A stretch of 58,351 bases of DNA. Origin: CAYSLZ01 sp964468355 (GTDB lineage: Bacteria > Patescibacteriota > Microgenomatia > UBA12405 > JAHJSD01). Position 1 is the first letter of the stretch; each line of letters opens with the position of its first letter. The stretch covers positions 1 through 58,351 of the forward strand of contig CAYXSV010000036.1 of assembly GCA_964468355.1 (NCBI GenBank), written 5' to 3'. Positions 41,062 through 48,758 of this stretch are shown here, piece after piece. The translations under genes and the position numbers were made by a program. The notes under the pieces were generated by a model. The model did no database searches and was not told the DNA's origin. It saw only the letters and a list, made by a program, of their open reading frames with translations.

Positions 41062-42120
41062 TTACAAAATAAATCGTTTTACGTCCGAGGCGATTATCAA
41101 TGCGGACAAAAGAAGAATAAAAATCATTGCCGCCTGATTAATTTTCTGTTTGGTCTTTTCAGTAATCGGCTCTCCTCTGATTGCTTCAAATCCCAAAATA
41201 GAAGCATGCCATCCGTCAGTTCCCGGTATAGGAACAATATTAACAACCGCTAGGTTAACCGAAACAATGGCAAAAAAATGAATTACAGCCAGCAAGCCGC
41301 TTTCTTCAAATATGCCGCTTGACGCCTTATAAATCCCAATTGGACCGGCAAATTCTTCCGGCGCCTTTCCTTTAACCAAATCACCGATAATAATACTTAG
41401 CCCCCTAACTATTTCCCATCCCCACATTAATCCGCTTTTCAACCCCAGCCAAGCGCCTTCCGGAATCCGTAAATACAAGGGGGTTTTAACCAATTTTTTA
41501 TCACTGATAATTACTCCCAACGGACCTTGATTTTCAGGCGGTTCTTTTCTAGGAATTATTTTAAACTCTTCATCCTTTTCAGTAACTAATATTATTTCTT
41601 CCCCCGCCCACTTATTGACTGTTTCAATAAACTGAATATCGGTCTCTATTTTAATCTTCTCACCGCTCTTTTCAACTGCTACAATAAAGCTCTCTTCGGG
41701 TAAGCCCGCTTTTTCTGCCGGGCTGTCTTCCACTACATAAACAATCTCAACTTTTCCCATTTTTCTCGGAACTCCCTTAATTCCGTAAATTACACTAAAT
41801 ACACCAATAGCCAAAACAAAATTCATAATCACGCCGGCGGAAAGAATTAAAAATTGAACAATCTTATTTTGATGATAAAAAGCCCGTTGTTTATCTTTTT
41901 TAACCGCTGACTCCATACCCCAAATGCGGACGAAACCGCCCATCGGAATTAAATTCAAAGAATAGATTGTTTCACCAATTTTTTTGCTGACTATTCTCGG
42001 CGGATAACCCAAACCAAACTCCTCTACTTTCAACCCTTTCCATTTAGCCACTAAAAAATGCCCCATCTCGTGGATGAGGATCATTACTGAAATGGCAACG
42101 ATAAAAATAATAAATGACAT
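41062..42120 (-). CDS. rseP: Site-2 metalloprotease, RseP/M50 family
   Basis: 352 residues. Cleaves membrane proteins within the bilayer. Zinc motif HEMGH (about residues 17-21, ILIHEMGHFLVAKWKG), the family glycine patch GLGYPPRI, a PDZ domain (about 120-210, VEDSPAEKAGLPEESFIVAV) and the second metal motif NIVPIPGTDGWH (usual NLLPIPxLDGG). Four membrane segments. Could take part in regulated proteolysis of anchored proteins. Lies next to frr, as in many bacteria. Confidence 0.92.
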   Translation of the reverse strand: MSFIIFIVAISVMILIHEMGHFLVAKWKGLKVEEFGLGYPPRIVSKKIGETIYSLNLIPMGGFVRIWGMESAVKKDKQRAFYHQNKIVQFLILSAGVIMNFVLAIGVFSVIYGIKGVPRKMGKVEIVYVVEDSPAEKAGLPEESFIVAVEKSGEKIKIETDIQFIETVNKWAGEEIILVTEKDEEFKIIPRKEPPENQGPLGVIISDKKLVKTPLYLRIPEGAWLGLKSGLMWGWEIVRGLSIIIGDLVKGKAPEEFAGPIGIYKASSGIFEESGLLAVIHFFAIVSVNLAVVNIVPIPGTDGWHASILGFEAIRGEPITEKTKQKINQAAMIFILLLSALIIASDVKRFIL

Positions 42121-42197
42121 TTAAAAAATCAATGTTCAAATATTCGAATGTTCAAAAAACTTTTGAGTATTGAAGTTTTGAACTTTTGAACATTTTA

Positions 42198-42749
42198 TTA
42201 TCCTTTTATCTCCAATCTTTTTTGCTCAGCTAATTTCTCTAATTTATCTATATATTCATCGGTTAAACCCTGAAGTCCTTTTTCCCATTGGTGGAATTCG
42301 TCTTCACTTATTTCATCTTCTTGAAGCATGTCCTGATATTCGTAGCGGTAATCCGACCTGACATTACGAATCATCACCCTTGCCGCCTCCAGTTTTTTAT
42401 TCAGCAAACTTATATAATTCTGACGCTGTTCAGCAGTCAATGTCGGCAGTTTAATCCTGATTTTTTCTCCGTCAACAACTGCCTGAAGGTTAGAACTATT
42501 TGACAAAATCTCATTTTTAACTTCTTTAATAATCGATTTATCCCAGGGTTGAAAAACCATTGATCTTGCCTCCTCCACTCCAACTGTTCCCAATTCCTTT
42601 AACTGCATTGTCTGGTTTCCGTCATAAACCGACACTTTCATGTCCTCAATTAATGAAGGGTTAGCCCGGCCGGTCCTGATTGTTGCTAATTCGTCCTTGA
42701 AAATATCAACAACCTTTTCCATTTCGGAAGAAATTTTTTGTTTATCCAT
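42198..42749 (-). CDS. frr: Ribosome recycling factor
   Basis: 183 residues, normal length. Splits post-termination ribosomes with EF-G. Domain signatures: ELATIRTGRANPSLIEDMKV, YDGNQTMQLKELGTV, PWDKSIIKEVKNEI, KIRIKLPTLTAEQRQ and the C-terminal YQDMLQEDEISEDEFHQ. It has its own promoter, with TGTTATAAT 6 bp before the ATG. Confidence 0.95.
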   Translation of the reverse strand: MDKQKISSEMEKVVDIFKDELATIRTGRANPSLIEDMKVSVYDGNQTMQLKELGTVGVEEARSMVFQPWDKSIIKEVKNEILSNSSNLQAVVDGEKIRIKLPTLTAEQRQNYISLLNKKLEAARVMIRNVRSDYRYEYQDMLQEDEISEDEFHQWEKGLQGLTDEYIDKLEKLAEQKRLEIKG

Positions 42750-42755
42750 GAATAA

Positions 42756-42764
42756 ATTATAACA
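42756..42764 (-). promoter_or_regulatory. Extended -10 promoter of frr
   Basis: Minus strand TGTTATAAT, then 6 bp to the ATG at 42749, the same spacing as hisS and the 13671 gene. Confidence 0.6.
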
Positions 42765-43120
42765 CAGAATGGCTGAGGGCTGAATGCTAAAGGCTAAAGG
42801 CTAAAGGCTAAATGCAAATAAAAACAAGTTTTGCGAATTAAAAGGATGCTTTTCGGATATAGTCTCGAGCAAGCCACTTTGTAGTAGACTTTAGCCTGCG
42901 CATTTCAACACAACCTAAAGGTTGCTAATACAAAAAGGTCGCTTACTACAAAGAATAATTTTGGCAAATTAAAATTGTATTTTCTGGATGGTTCTCGAAA
43001 CACACTACTATGCGTTTAAAGTCAAAAAGAATTTTTTGTGTGTTGAGAGTGCAGCGAGCATTGATTGGCGAGCGTCATCCCTAGAAAATACATTTTAAGC
43101 ATGCCACAATAAGCTAATTT
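42765..43120. repeat. Noncoding mosaic of repeat fragments
   Basis: No gene. It holds iterated GGCTAAA words (42785-42812), double-hairpin repeat ends in the reverse order (42880-42900 with CTTTAGCCTGCG, and 42911-42931 with AACCTAAAGGTT), a diverged direct duplication (about 42832-42880 and 42960-43010), and inverted TGTATTTTCT/AGAAAATACA words (about 42975 and 43083). This looks like a place where several short elements have inserted and decayed. Confidence 0.6.
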
Positions 43121-43576
43121 TTAGATTTCAAACCGGGTGAAGTCGCCGATTTTAATATTTTCTCTAAACTTAGCAATATTTATCTTAATTATTTCCTCAA
43201 TTGTTTTCTCCGGCTCCCGGATGAAATTCTGTTTTAAAAGTTCATCAACGTCTTTAGGATTCATTGAAGCTACCTGTAAACAAATATCTTTGGCTAATGT
43301 GCGAAAATCCGGGTTTCTGGCCGTAAAATCAGTTTCCGACTCCAATTTAACAATTGCACCGATTTTACCTGTTGTATGAGTATAAGTAGCAATATAACCA
43401 TGACAGGTTTTTTGATTTTCTTTTTTCGCTGCTTCACTAATACCCTTCTCCGCCAAAACCTCCTTAGCTTTCTTTAAATCACCGTTAGTTTCTTCCAAGG
43501 CCTTTTTACAATCCATAATACTAATCCCGGTTTCTTCTCTTAATTGTTTAACCTGGTCTATTAGTTTAGTTCCCAT
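43121..43576 (-). CDS. tsf: Elongation factor Ts, compact
   Basis: 151 residues (E. coli has 283), similar to other compact EF-Ts. Exchanges nucleotide on EF-Tu. N-terminal UBA-like domain (VKQLREETGISIMDCKKALEE) and the TDFTARNPDF motif (usual TDFVARN) are present; the second half of the core and the coiled coil are absent. The upstream gap to rpsB is filled by AGTAAT-type iterated sequence. Confidence 0.93.
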   Translation of the reverse strand: MGTKLIDQVKQLREETGISIMDCKKALEETNGDLKKAKEVLAEKGISEAAKKENQKTCHGYIATYTHTTGKIGAIVKLESETDFTARNPDFRTLAKDICLQVASMNPKDVDELLKQNFIREPEKTIEEIIKINIAKFRENIKIGDFTRFEI

Positions 43577-43591
43577 TTTACTTATTACCTA

Positions 43592-44377
43592 TTACTTATT
43601 ACTAATTACTGAATCCGCTATTTCCCGAACTAATAATTGTATCGACCGGGTTGCGTCATCATTAGCCGGTATCGGATAATCAACCAAATCCGGATTACTG
43701 TTGCTGTCAACAATTGCTACAACCGGCATATTCATTTGACGGGCTTCTTGGACAGCCGTTGATTCCTCTTCAATATCAACAATAAAAAGTGCTCCAAAAA
43801 GTTCTTCCAGGTCAGCAATTCCGCCGACTAGCCGGTCTAAACGGGTTATTTCTCTTCTAACAACTGCCTGTTCTTTTTTAGGCCGGTCTTCATACTTACC
43901 TTCTTTCCATTCTTTTCTTAACTCATTTAGCTTATCAATACTGTTTTCTTTAATCTGGTCCCAATTAGTAATTGTTCCTCCCAACCAGCGATTGGTAATA
44001 AACGGCACCCCTACCCTTTTTGCTTCTTCTCTTATAATTTCAGACGCTTGACGTTTAGTACCGACAAAAACTATTTTCTTTCCTTTTTCAGTTAAGTCAG
44101 AGACAAACTTTTTTGCTTCATCTAATTTTTCTTTTGTCTTGGCCAAATCAAAAACAGCAATACCATCTTTAATAGCATAAATATTTTTTTTAGCATTAGG
44201 ATGAACCTTTGACCTTTTGTGGCCAAAATGGCACCCCGCTTCAAGAAGATCTTTTAAAGTTGCTTCCTTTGGTTTCTGGCTGTTTTTAGCCTTAGGCCTT
44301 GAGCCCTTTACTTTTTTTTGTTTTTCACTTTTGACTTTGGTTTTTTTACCTTCAGCCTTTTTTTTCTTCTTTGCCAT
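43592..44377 (-). CDS. rpsB: 30S ribosomal protein S2 with basic N-terminal extension
   Basis: 261 residues starting at ATG 44377, chosen because a Shine-Dalgarno GGAGGAAAAAAGG directly precedes it; an upstream GTG at 44392 would place the SD inside the gene. The body is typical S2: LLEAGCHFGHKRSKVHPNAK, FVGTKRQASEII, WLGGTITNWDQI, and FIVDIEEESTAVQEA. About 35 lysine-rich residues precede it (MAKKKKKAEGKKTKVKSEK). The C-terminal SVISNK is encoded by iterated AGTAAT words that run on to tsf. Confidence 0.95.
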   Translation of the reverse strand: MAKKKKKAEGKKTKVKSEKQKKVKGSRPKAKNSQKPKEATLKDLLEAGCHFGHKRSKVHPNAKKNIYAIKDGIAVFDLAKTKEKLDEAKKFVSDLTEKGKKIVFVGTKRQASEIIREEAKRVGVPFITNRWLGGTITNWDQIKENSIDKLNELRKEWKEGKYEDRPKKEQAVVRREITRLDRLVGGIADLEELFGALFIVDIEEESTAVQEARQMNMPVVAIVDSNSNPDLVDYPIPANDDATRSIQLLVREIADSVISNK

Positions 44378-44466
44378 CCTTTTTTCCTCCACCGGACAAT
44401 TTTTAAATACTACCCCCGAATCAAATCGAGAGAGAATGGTCCCATCCGATGTGTGTAATGTTTTGA

Positions 44467-44495
44467 ATTATAACAAACCAACCTTAATTTAACAA
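44467..44495 (-). promoter_or_regulatory. Promoter and long leader of rpsB
   Basis: Minus strand TTGTTA (44495-44490), 17 bp, TATAAT (44472-44467, with TG before it). Initiation near 44460 leaves about 80 nt before the ATG at 44377, with a Shine-Dalgarno sequence at its end. An S2 autoregulatory site could lie there; I could not define its fold. Confidence 0.65.
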
Positions 44496-44524
44496 CTAAT
44501 AATTAAAAACTGCTTTAAATTTAC

Positions 44525-44550
44525 GATGCATCGATACATCAATGCATCAT
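44525..44550. repeat. GATGCATC/GATACATC dyad site, downstream copy
   Basis: Tandem half-sites of the type CGATGYAT (GATGCATC-GATACATC-AATGCATC). On the minus strand it contains GATGTATCGATGCATC, also found on the plus strand at 45073-45086 upstream of the same gene. Lies just after the stop codon of the TrpR-like gene. Confidence 0.7.
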
Positions 44551-44555
44551 AATTA

Positions 44556-45005
44556 TTACCTAAGCGGATTTTCAATATCTTTAAGCCATTTATTTTTGGC
44601 CTTTCTCCACTCAGTCCAATTACGATACTTAGGCGGCAGCGGACCATACTGAAAGGTATTCACCATATCAATAAAAAGATTTTTGACTTCATTTCTTAGC
44701 ATTATTTTATTCATCGCTTCTTTATGTGCTTTGCTCAAACTTTTCCACTTGTAATTAAGGCGTGTAATAGATGATGTACTCATTTTCAAAATTCCAGCTA
44801 TCTCGTCCTGAGGTATATTTTTTTCAAGCAAATAAAAAACTGCAAATCTTTTTGCCAACATCTTTCTTTCCGAATCAGTAAAAATTGCTTCAAAAAAATA
44901 CTTTGCTTTATCTTTAGATTTAACTTGAGCGAGCCCGGCTAAAAACAAAGAAATGATTTTATCTTGAAGTTCCCTTTTTAAATATCTCCCTGATACCGGC
45001 GGCAT
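44556..45005 (-). CDS. TrpR/YerC-family DNA-binding regulator
   Basis: 149 residues. The central part is a TrpR-type helix-turn-helix: FTDSERKMLAKRFAVFYLL, then PQDEIAGILKMSTSSITRLNYKW, of the YerC/YecD group. The N-terminal helix (LQDKIISLFLAGLAQV) and a C-terminal aromatic tail (YGPLPPKYRNWTEWRKAKNKW) are additions. No ligand can be inferred. Sites of dyad symmetry lie on both sides of the gene (44525-44550 and 45064-45088), which suggests it controls its own transcription. Confidence 0.8.
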   Translation of the reverse strand: MPPVSGRYLKRELQDKIISLFLAGLAQVKSKDKAKYFFEAIFTDSERKMLAKRFAVFYLLEKNIPQDEIAGILKMSTSSITRLNYKWKSLSKAHKEAMNKIMLRNEVKNLFIDMVNTFQYGPLPPKYRNWTEWRKAKNKWLKDIENPLR

Positions 45006-45014
45006 ATTAATTTC

Positions 45015-45043
45015 ACCCTAACCAAACTAAACAAAAATGTCAA
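45015..45043 (-). promoter_or_regulatory. Promoter of the TrpR-like gene
   Basis: Minus strand TTGACA (45043-45038), 17 bp, TAGGGT (45020-45015), then 9 bp to the ATG at 45005; leaderless layout. The upstream dyad site ends 21 bp before the -35 box. Confidence 0.55.
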
Positions 45044-45063
45044 CTTTATTTCTCCAAAACAGA

Positions 45064-45088
45064 ATACATCGATGTATCGATGCATCAT
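45064..45088. repeat. GATGTATCGATGCATC dyad site, upstream copy
   Basis: Contains the perfect 14-bp palindrome ATACATCGATGTAT followed by CGATGCATC, and shares GATGTATCGATGCATC with the downstream copy in inverted orientation. Candidate operator of the TrpR-like gene. Confidence 0.7.
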
Positions 45089-45103
45089 ATTTTAGAAAGA
45101 TTG

Positions 45104-46234
45104 TTAATGAATTATCCTTTCCACTACCTCAATTACTTTCGCATGTATTTCCTCTTTTGAAAGTAAATTTCCGTTATCATCAAGGCAGTCAATTCTTACC
45201 CAATGGTCAAATCGTTCAATAAGGTCAAGATATTTCTGCTCCACTTTTTTTAAAAAAATCAAATCTTCCTCGTGAATATCTCTTTTGTTACCCTTTACAT
45301 ATTCTCTATTTCCCTTTTTATCTACTAATTGCTGGCCAACTTCAACAGGAACATGAAGAATAACCACTAAATCTTCCTTAGGCAGTTTATGAACTTTGTA
45401 TTCCATCTCCATCAGCCAGTTTAAAAATTCTTCCTGATTTTCTTTAGCCAGACGGGCTGTTTGAAACCCCATATTTGAAGAGGTGTAGCGGTTGGCAACA
45501 ACGTAACAGCCACCGGTCAGCCAATCGTCAAGCTCTTTTTTGGCAGTTAATCGATCAAGGGCAAAAAAAGAAGAGGCCAAATAAGGATTCACTTCCCGCA
45601 AACCGCCAAATTCTCCTTTTAAATAACGTCCAACCATTTTACCGTGAAAAGAAGAATAATACCTGGGAAACTCAATATACTTTACCGGCCGGTTTTTCTT
45701 TTCCAAATATTTAACTAATAGTTTCGACTGAGTGGTTTTCCCCGACCCGTCAGTTCCGTCAACAACAATCAACTTCCCCCATTGGCGCTGACGTTTTTTA
45801 ATAAATTTTATGAAATCTCTTAAAACCGACCGGACATTTTCTTTATTAAACCAATCAAAATAAAACAATTCTTTTTCTTTCCACTCGCCCAGATTGCTGT
45901 TTTCCGCTGCCGCACTTTTTTCACCCTGTTCCCGCCAGTAAAGGCCGAATACGGGAATATTCATCGATAATGCCCGAGAAATCAAAAAGCCCATTTTAAA
46001 ATCCGGCTGAGTCAAATCGGCAATAACCAATTCCGACTCTGTAAGAAGTTGAGAATTTTGCTGATAAAACATCTGGGGAAATAATGACGGATAAATTTGT
46101 TTGGTATCAGGCGGTCGTCCAGGCATTGGGTTGAGAAGTTCCGTGCCTAAACCTTCCAGACCGCGAACAATCATCTGCCGCCTCTTACGGCTGGCTTTAT
46201 CTTTTTTCTCCGGAGACAAGACCAATACCTTCAT
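45104..46234 (-). CDS. tmk: Fusion of nucleoside 2-deoxyribosyltransferase-like domain and thymidylate kinase
   Basis: 376 residues. The C-terminal 220 residues are a thymidylate kinase (dTMP to dTDP): P-loop VDGTDGSGKTTQSKLL (about 158-173), FPRYYSSFHG, the DRY-like VANRYTSSN, and a LID. The N-terminal 135 residues look like a nucleoside 2-deoxyribosyltransferase-type fold (VLVLSPEKKDKASRKRR, ELVIADLTQPDFKMGFLISRAL, IPVFGLYW). The usual catalytic Glu is not evident to me. The gene sits with thyX and dcd in a dTTP-synthesis cluster, which supports a nucleotide-related N-terminal domain. Confidence 0.85.
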   Translation of the reverse strand: MKVLVLSPEKKDKASRKRRQMIVRGLEGLGTELLNPMPGRPPDTKQIYPSLFPQMFYQQNSQLLTESELVIADLTQPDFKMGFLISRALSMNIPVFGLYWREQGEKSAAAENSNLGEWKEKELFYFDWFNKENVRSVLRDFIKFIKKRQRQWGKLIVVDGTDGSGKTTQSKLLVKYLEKKNRPVKYIEFPRYYSSFHGKMVGRYLKGEFGGLREVNPYLASSFFALDRLTAKKELDDWLTGGCYVVANRYTSSNMGFQTARLAKENQEEFLNWLMEMEYKVHKLPKEDLVVILHVPVEVGQQLVDKKGNREYVKGNKRDIHEEDLIFLKKVEQKYLDLIERFDHWVRIDCLDDNGNLLSKEEIHAKVIEVVERIIH

Positions 46235-46259
46235 GCCTTATTTTAACACTTTAGAAAAG

Positions 46260-47228
46260 CTATCGCATTCCAAAAATTAGTTCATCATGAGGATACGAAT
46301 CACCAGGTTTCAGTTGATCAAAAACCTCTGCCAAAGATCCCTCTAACGGAACATGACAGCTGCGCTTACCTTGATCACATTTTCCTAATGAACAGGCAGG
46401 GCCGACTTCTTCAACAAAAACTCGTTCATTTTCCCAAATTTGCTTAGCAATTTCAGTGGTAGTAATATCAATTTCCCATTGAGCTCTGGCACAAGTCCGT
46501 TGAGTAATTACTTCTCTCCAAGCCCTGGGATTAGCCGAGATAACTATTCTAGTCGCTGCTGCATTTGGAAATAAAAATCGTGAATCTTCCGGAAAAACAC
46601 CATCAGCTCTTAAACCATAATATCCCCTAATACTTTCGCTAATAGTATGTAGGTACATATCAAGTTTTTTTTGATCAACCCGTATTCGTGGAGGAATAAT
46701 AAATGAAAATTCTGCTTCACCCTGCTCAAAAAAATCTGGCCTAGCAAAGTCCAAATACCTCTGACTTTGCTGACTATAACCGCGATGACGGTGTCTAACT
46801 TCCTGATGGCTTTCTACTCGCGAAATCCCGTCAACAATAAAACAAGGAGAAACATGTTCCATAACTGAACCATGACCGGTTGATAAAATTTGTTTCTCTA
46901 AAAAATTGTCAATCAAGTGGTCTGGTTTTTCTTTTGCTGTTTCTATTAAATCTTCGGTGGAACTTCCGGTATAACAGTTTAATGCTCCTAAATAAATATA
47001 TCGTTTTTGGTCTAGAATAGTATCCAACCTTGTTACACTAGAAGTCACTGGTTTTAAATTAACAATACCTCGATCCTTTTCACCCTGTCTATTTTTATAA
47101 TCTACTTCTAGAGTTAATTGTTCCCTATCAACTTGATTTTCAATTATGTCATTTTGTCGATTTCTTGCTCGAACCAAAACGTTTCCGTCTTCTAGATAAG
47201 TATATGTGTTAGGAAGTTCACTTCTCAT
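46260..47228 (-). CDS. thyX: Flavin-dependent thymidylate synthase ThyX
   Basis: 322 residues (typical 220-250). Makes dTMP from dUMP with methylene-tetrahydrofolate and FAD. The ThyX motif is intact: RHRHRGYSQQSQRYLDF (R-H-R-x-x-S-x2-S-x-R). Also HGSVMEHVSPCFIV, RIVISANPRAWREVITQRTC and AQWEID. The first about 70 residues are an extension of unknown role, and the end has a Cys cluster (GPACSLGKCDQGKRSCHVPL). Adjacent to dcd and tmk. Confidence 0.93.
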   Translation of the reverse strand: MRSELPNTYTYLEDGNVLVRARNRQNDIIENQVDREQLTLEVDYKNRQGEKDRGIVNLKPVTSSVTRLDTILDQKRYIYLGALNCYTGSSTEDLIETAKEKPDHLIDNFLEKQILSTGHGSVMEHVSPCFIVDGISRVESHQEVRHRHRGYSQQSQRYLDFARPDFFEQGEAEFSFIIPPRIRVDQKKLDMYLHTISESIRGYYGLRADGVFPEDSRFLFPNAAATRIVISANPRAWREVITQRTCARAQWEIDITTTEIAKQIWENERVFVEEVGPACSLGKCDQGKRSCHVPLEGSLAEVFDQLKPGDSYPHDELIFGMR

Positions 47229-47262
47229 TTTAATTTTTTCTATATTAAACTATAAATTTAAA

Positions 47263-47820
47263 TTAGTCAAAATCAACCCAGTGTTTGGAGGCAGTCGGGC
47301 CCTTTTGACCTTGATATTTACTTTTTAATTTTTTACTTCCATAAGCATTTTCAACTTTGCTGGTCATTTTATAAAAGACTATCTGCGCAATCCGCATACC
47401 GGCATACATTCGAATCGGCAGGCGTGAAATATTGGCAATTTCAAAAGTAAGCCAGCCGGAAAAACCGGGGTCAACATAACCGGCGGTAGCATGAACAATC
47501 AATCCCAGCCGGCCCAAAGAGCTTCTACCCTCCAGTTTTGCCGCTACACTTAACGGCAAAGTCACTTTTTCCGCAGTCGAGCCAAGAATAAACTCTCCGG
47601 GATGCAAAACAAATCCAGCTTCTTTAATTTTAACCACCCGTGAAACATCCTCCTTTTTCCGAACGTCTATTTCGCCTTGATTCCAGTTATCAAATACACG
47701 CACCTCTTCGCTTAACTCTAAATCCAAACTGGAAGGTTGAAGATTTTCCGGTTTAAAAGGGTCAATTTTAATCTTTCCGCTCTTAATCTTATTTTTAATA
47801 TCTTTATCTGAAATAATCAT
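47263..47820 (-). CDS. dcd: dCTP deaminase
   Basis: 185 residues. Converts dCTP to dUTP (or to dUMP in bifunctional forms), feeding dTMP synthesis by the adjacent ThyX. Trimeric dUTPase-like fold: PSSLDLELSEEVRVFD, FVLHPGEFILGSTAEKVTLP, the AKLEGRSSLGRLGLIVHATAGYVDPGF core (quoted in part) with catalytic Glu in LTFEIANIS, and IAQIVFYKM. The start overlaps the sortase stop by 4 bp. Confidence 0.95.
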   Translation of the reverse strand: MIISDKDIKNKIKSGKIKIDPFKPENLQPSSLDLELSEEVRVFDNWNQGEIDVRKKEDVSRVVKIKEAGFVLHPGEFILGSTAEKVTLPLSVAAKLEGRSSLGRLGLIVHATAGYVDPGFSGWLTFEIANISRLPIRMYAGMRIAQIVFYKMTSKVENAYGSKKLKSKYQGQKGPTASKHWVDFD

Positions 47821-48581
47821 TCCTTTAATTTACCAAAGACTAATAACCGTTTCAATATTGTCCCCGGCGGCCAGCAGGTCTGAAGAATTATCTCCTCACG
47901 TCCCGGCTGATAATCAGTTAAGTAAGAAATATCTTTGGCTCCGACAATCTTCTTATCAAAAATTTGATAAGTATAAGGCCGGTTTTGGTAAACCAAGTGA
48001 ACTTCATCACCCGGCTCCAGCTTATTTAACAAAAAGAAAACCGCATTATAACGGACCACATTCCATTCGGCATTAGTTGAATGAGCAAAAAGAAAAACCG
48101 GCTTAGTTGACCCGGGTAAACCGCTTCCGGCTGCATGAGCGACACCGTCTTTTAAAACTTCCTGATAAATTTCAGGTTTGCCGGGATCAATGTTGGGAAA
48201 TACTTGAGCACTGGACTCTAATTTGGGAATATAAACTGAAAAATCCTTGTTTATAACCGGCCAGTCATCCGGAACTTCTGGTATCGGCATTGGAGTCGGT
48301 GTTAGGGTCGGAGTCGGATTACCTCGTAGGGACAAGTCGCGACTTGTCCCTACATCCACTCTCTGCCAATGATATCCAGCCATTGCTCTGGCCAACGGCA
48401 GCCAAAGATAAGTTAAATACCCTAAACACAAAATAACCGCTCCCGTTCCCAAACCAAAAACAAATGTTCTTATTTTTGACGGGTTATAAAAAATAAGCTG
48501 TTTTTTACCTTTCTTTGGTTTAACTGCCTTCTTTAATTTCGGATCAAAAAAATCTTTCATGGTTGCTTTCTTATTATACAT
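47817..48581 (-). CDS. Sortase (transpeptidase)
   Basis: 254 residues, or 247 from MKDFFDP (48560), which is possible. Joins surface proteins to an envelope acceptor. One N-terminal membrane segment (about 40-60), a linker carrying PTPTLTPTPMPIP, and a catalytic beta barrel with His in VFLFAHSTN, Cys in ILQTCWPPGT and Arg in LKRLLVFG, the sortase triad. A 28-bp perfect palindrome (48326-48353) is inserted in the linker region and read in frame. It is 4 bp from dcd but likely acts on proteins such as those of genes 48759 and 30243. Confidence 0.88.
   Translation of the reverse strand: MYNKKATMKDFFDPKLKKAVKPKKGKKQLIFYNPSKIRTFVFGLGTGAVILCLGYLTYLWLPLARAMAGYHWQRVDVGTSRDLSLRGNPTPTLTPTPMPIPEVPDDWPVINKDFSVYIPKLESSAQVFPNIDPGKPEIYQEVLKDGVAHAAGSGLPGSTKPVFLFAHSTNAEWNVVRYNAVFFLLNKLEPGDEVHLVYQNRPYTYQIFDKKIVGAKDISYLTDYQPGREEIILQTCWPPGTILKRLLVFGKLKE
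48326..48353. repeat. 28-bp perfect palindrome inserted in the sortase gene
   Basis: Inverted arms (GTAGGGACAAGTCG and its complement) meet at CG. It encodes GTSRDLSLRG in frame between the membrane segment and the linker. Palindromes of the type GGGACAGGTCGCGACCTGTCCC are known as interspersed repeats in other bacteria; this one looks like a member inserted where the protein tolerates it. Confidence 0.8.
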
Positions 48582-48682
48582 TTATAATACACTCTACGGT
48601 GTAATTATTTTCCGAAGTTAAATATTCGTTTTAAAAATAAAATCTAAATCTAATTTTAATGAAGTAACACAAAGTCAAGAAA

Positions 48683-48706
48683 GGGATCCCTCGACAAGCT
48701 CGGGAT
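48683..48706. repeat. Interspersed repeat fragment with ATCCC/GGGAT arms
   Basis: Resembles the widespread bacterial CCCTTCGACAAGCTCAGGG-type repeat, here as CCCTCGACAAGCTCGGG, followed by TTTCGCTACGTTCAAC. Lies between sortase and the gene at 48759. Confidence 0.5.
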
Positions 48707-48721
48707 TTCGCTACGTTCAAC

Positions 48722-48750
48722 TTGACAACCCCATAATATACCAATATAAT
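48722..48750 (+). promoter_or_regulatory. Consensus promoter of the 48759 gene
   Basis: TTGACA (48722-48727), 17 bp, TATAAT (48745-48750), then 8 bp to the ATG at 48759. Perfect in both boxes and spacing; leaderless layout. Confidence 0.85.
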
Positions 48751-48758
48751 ACAGTAAT

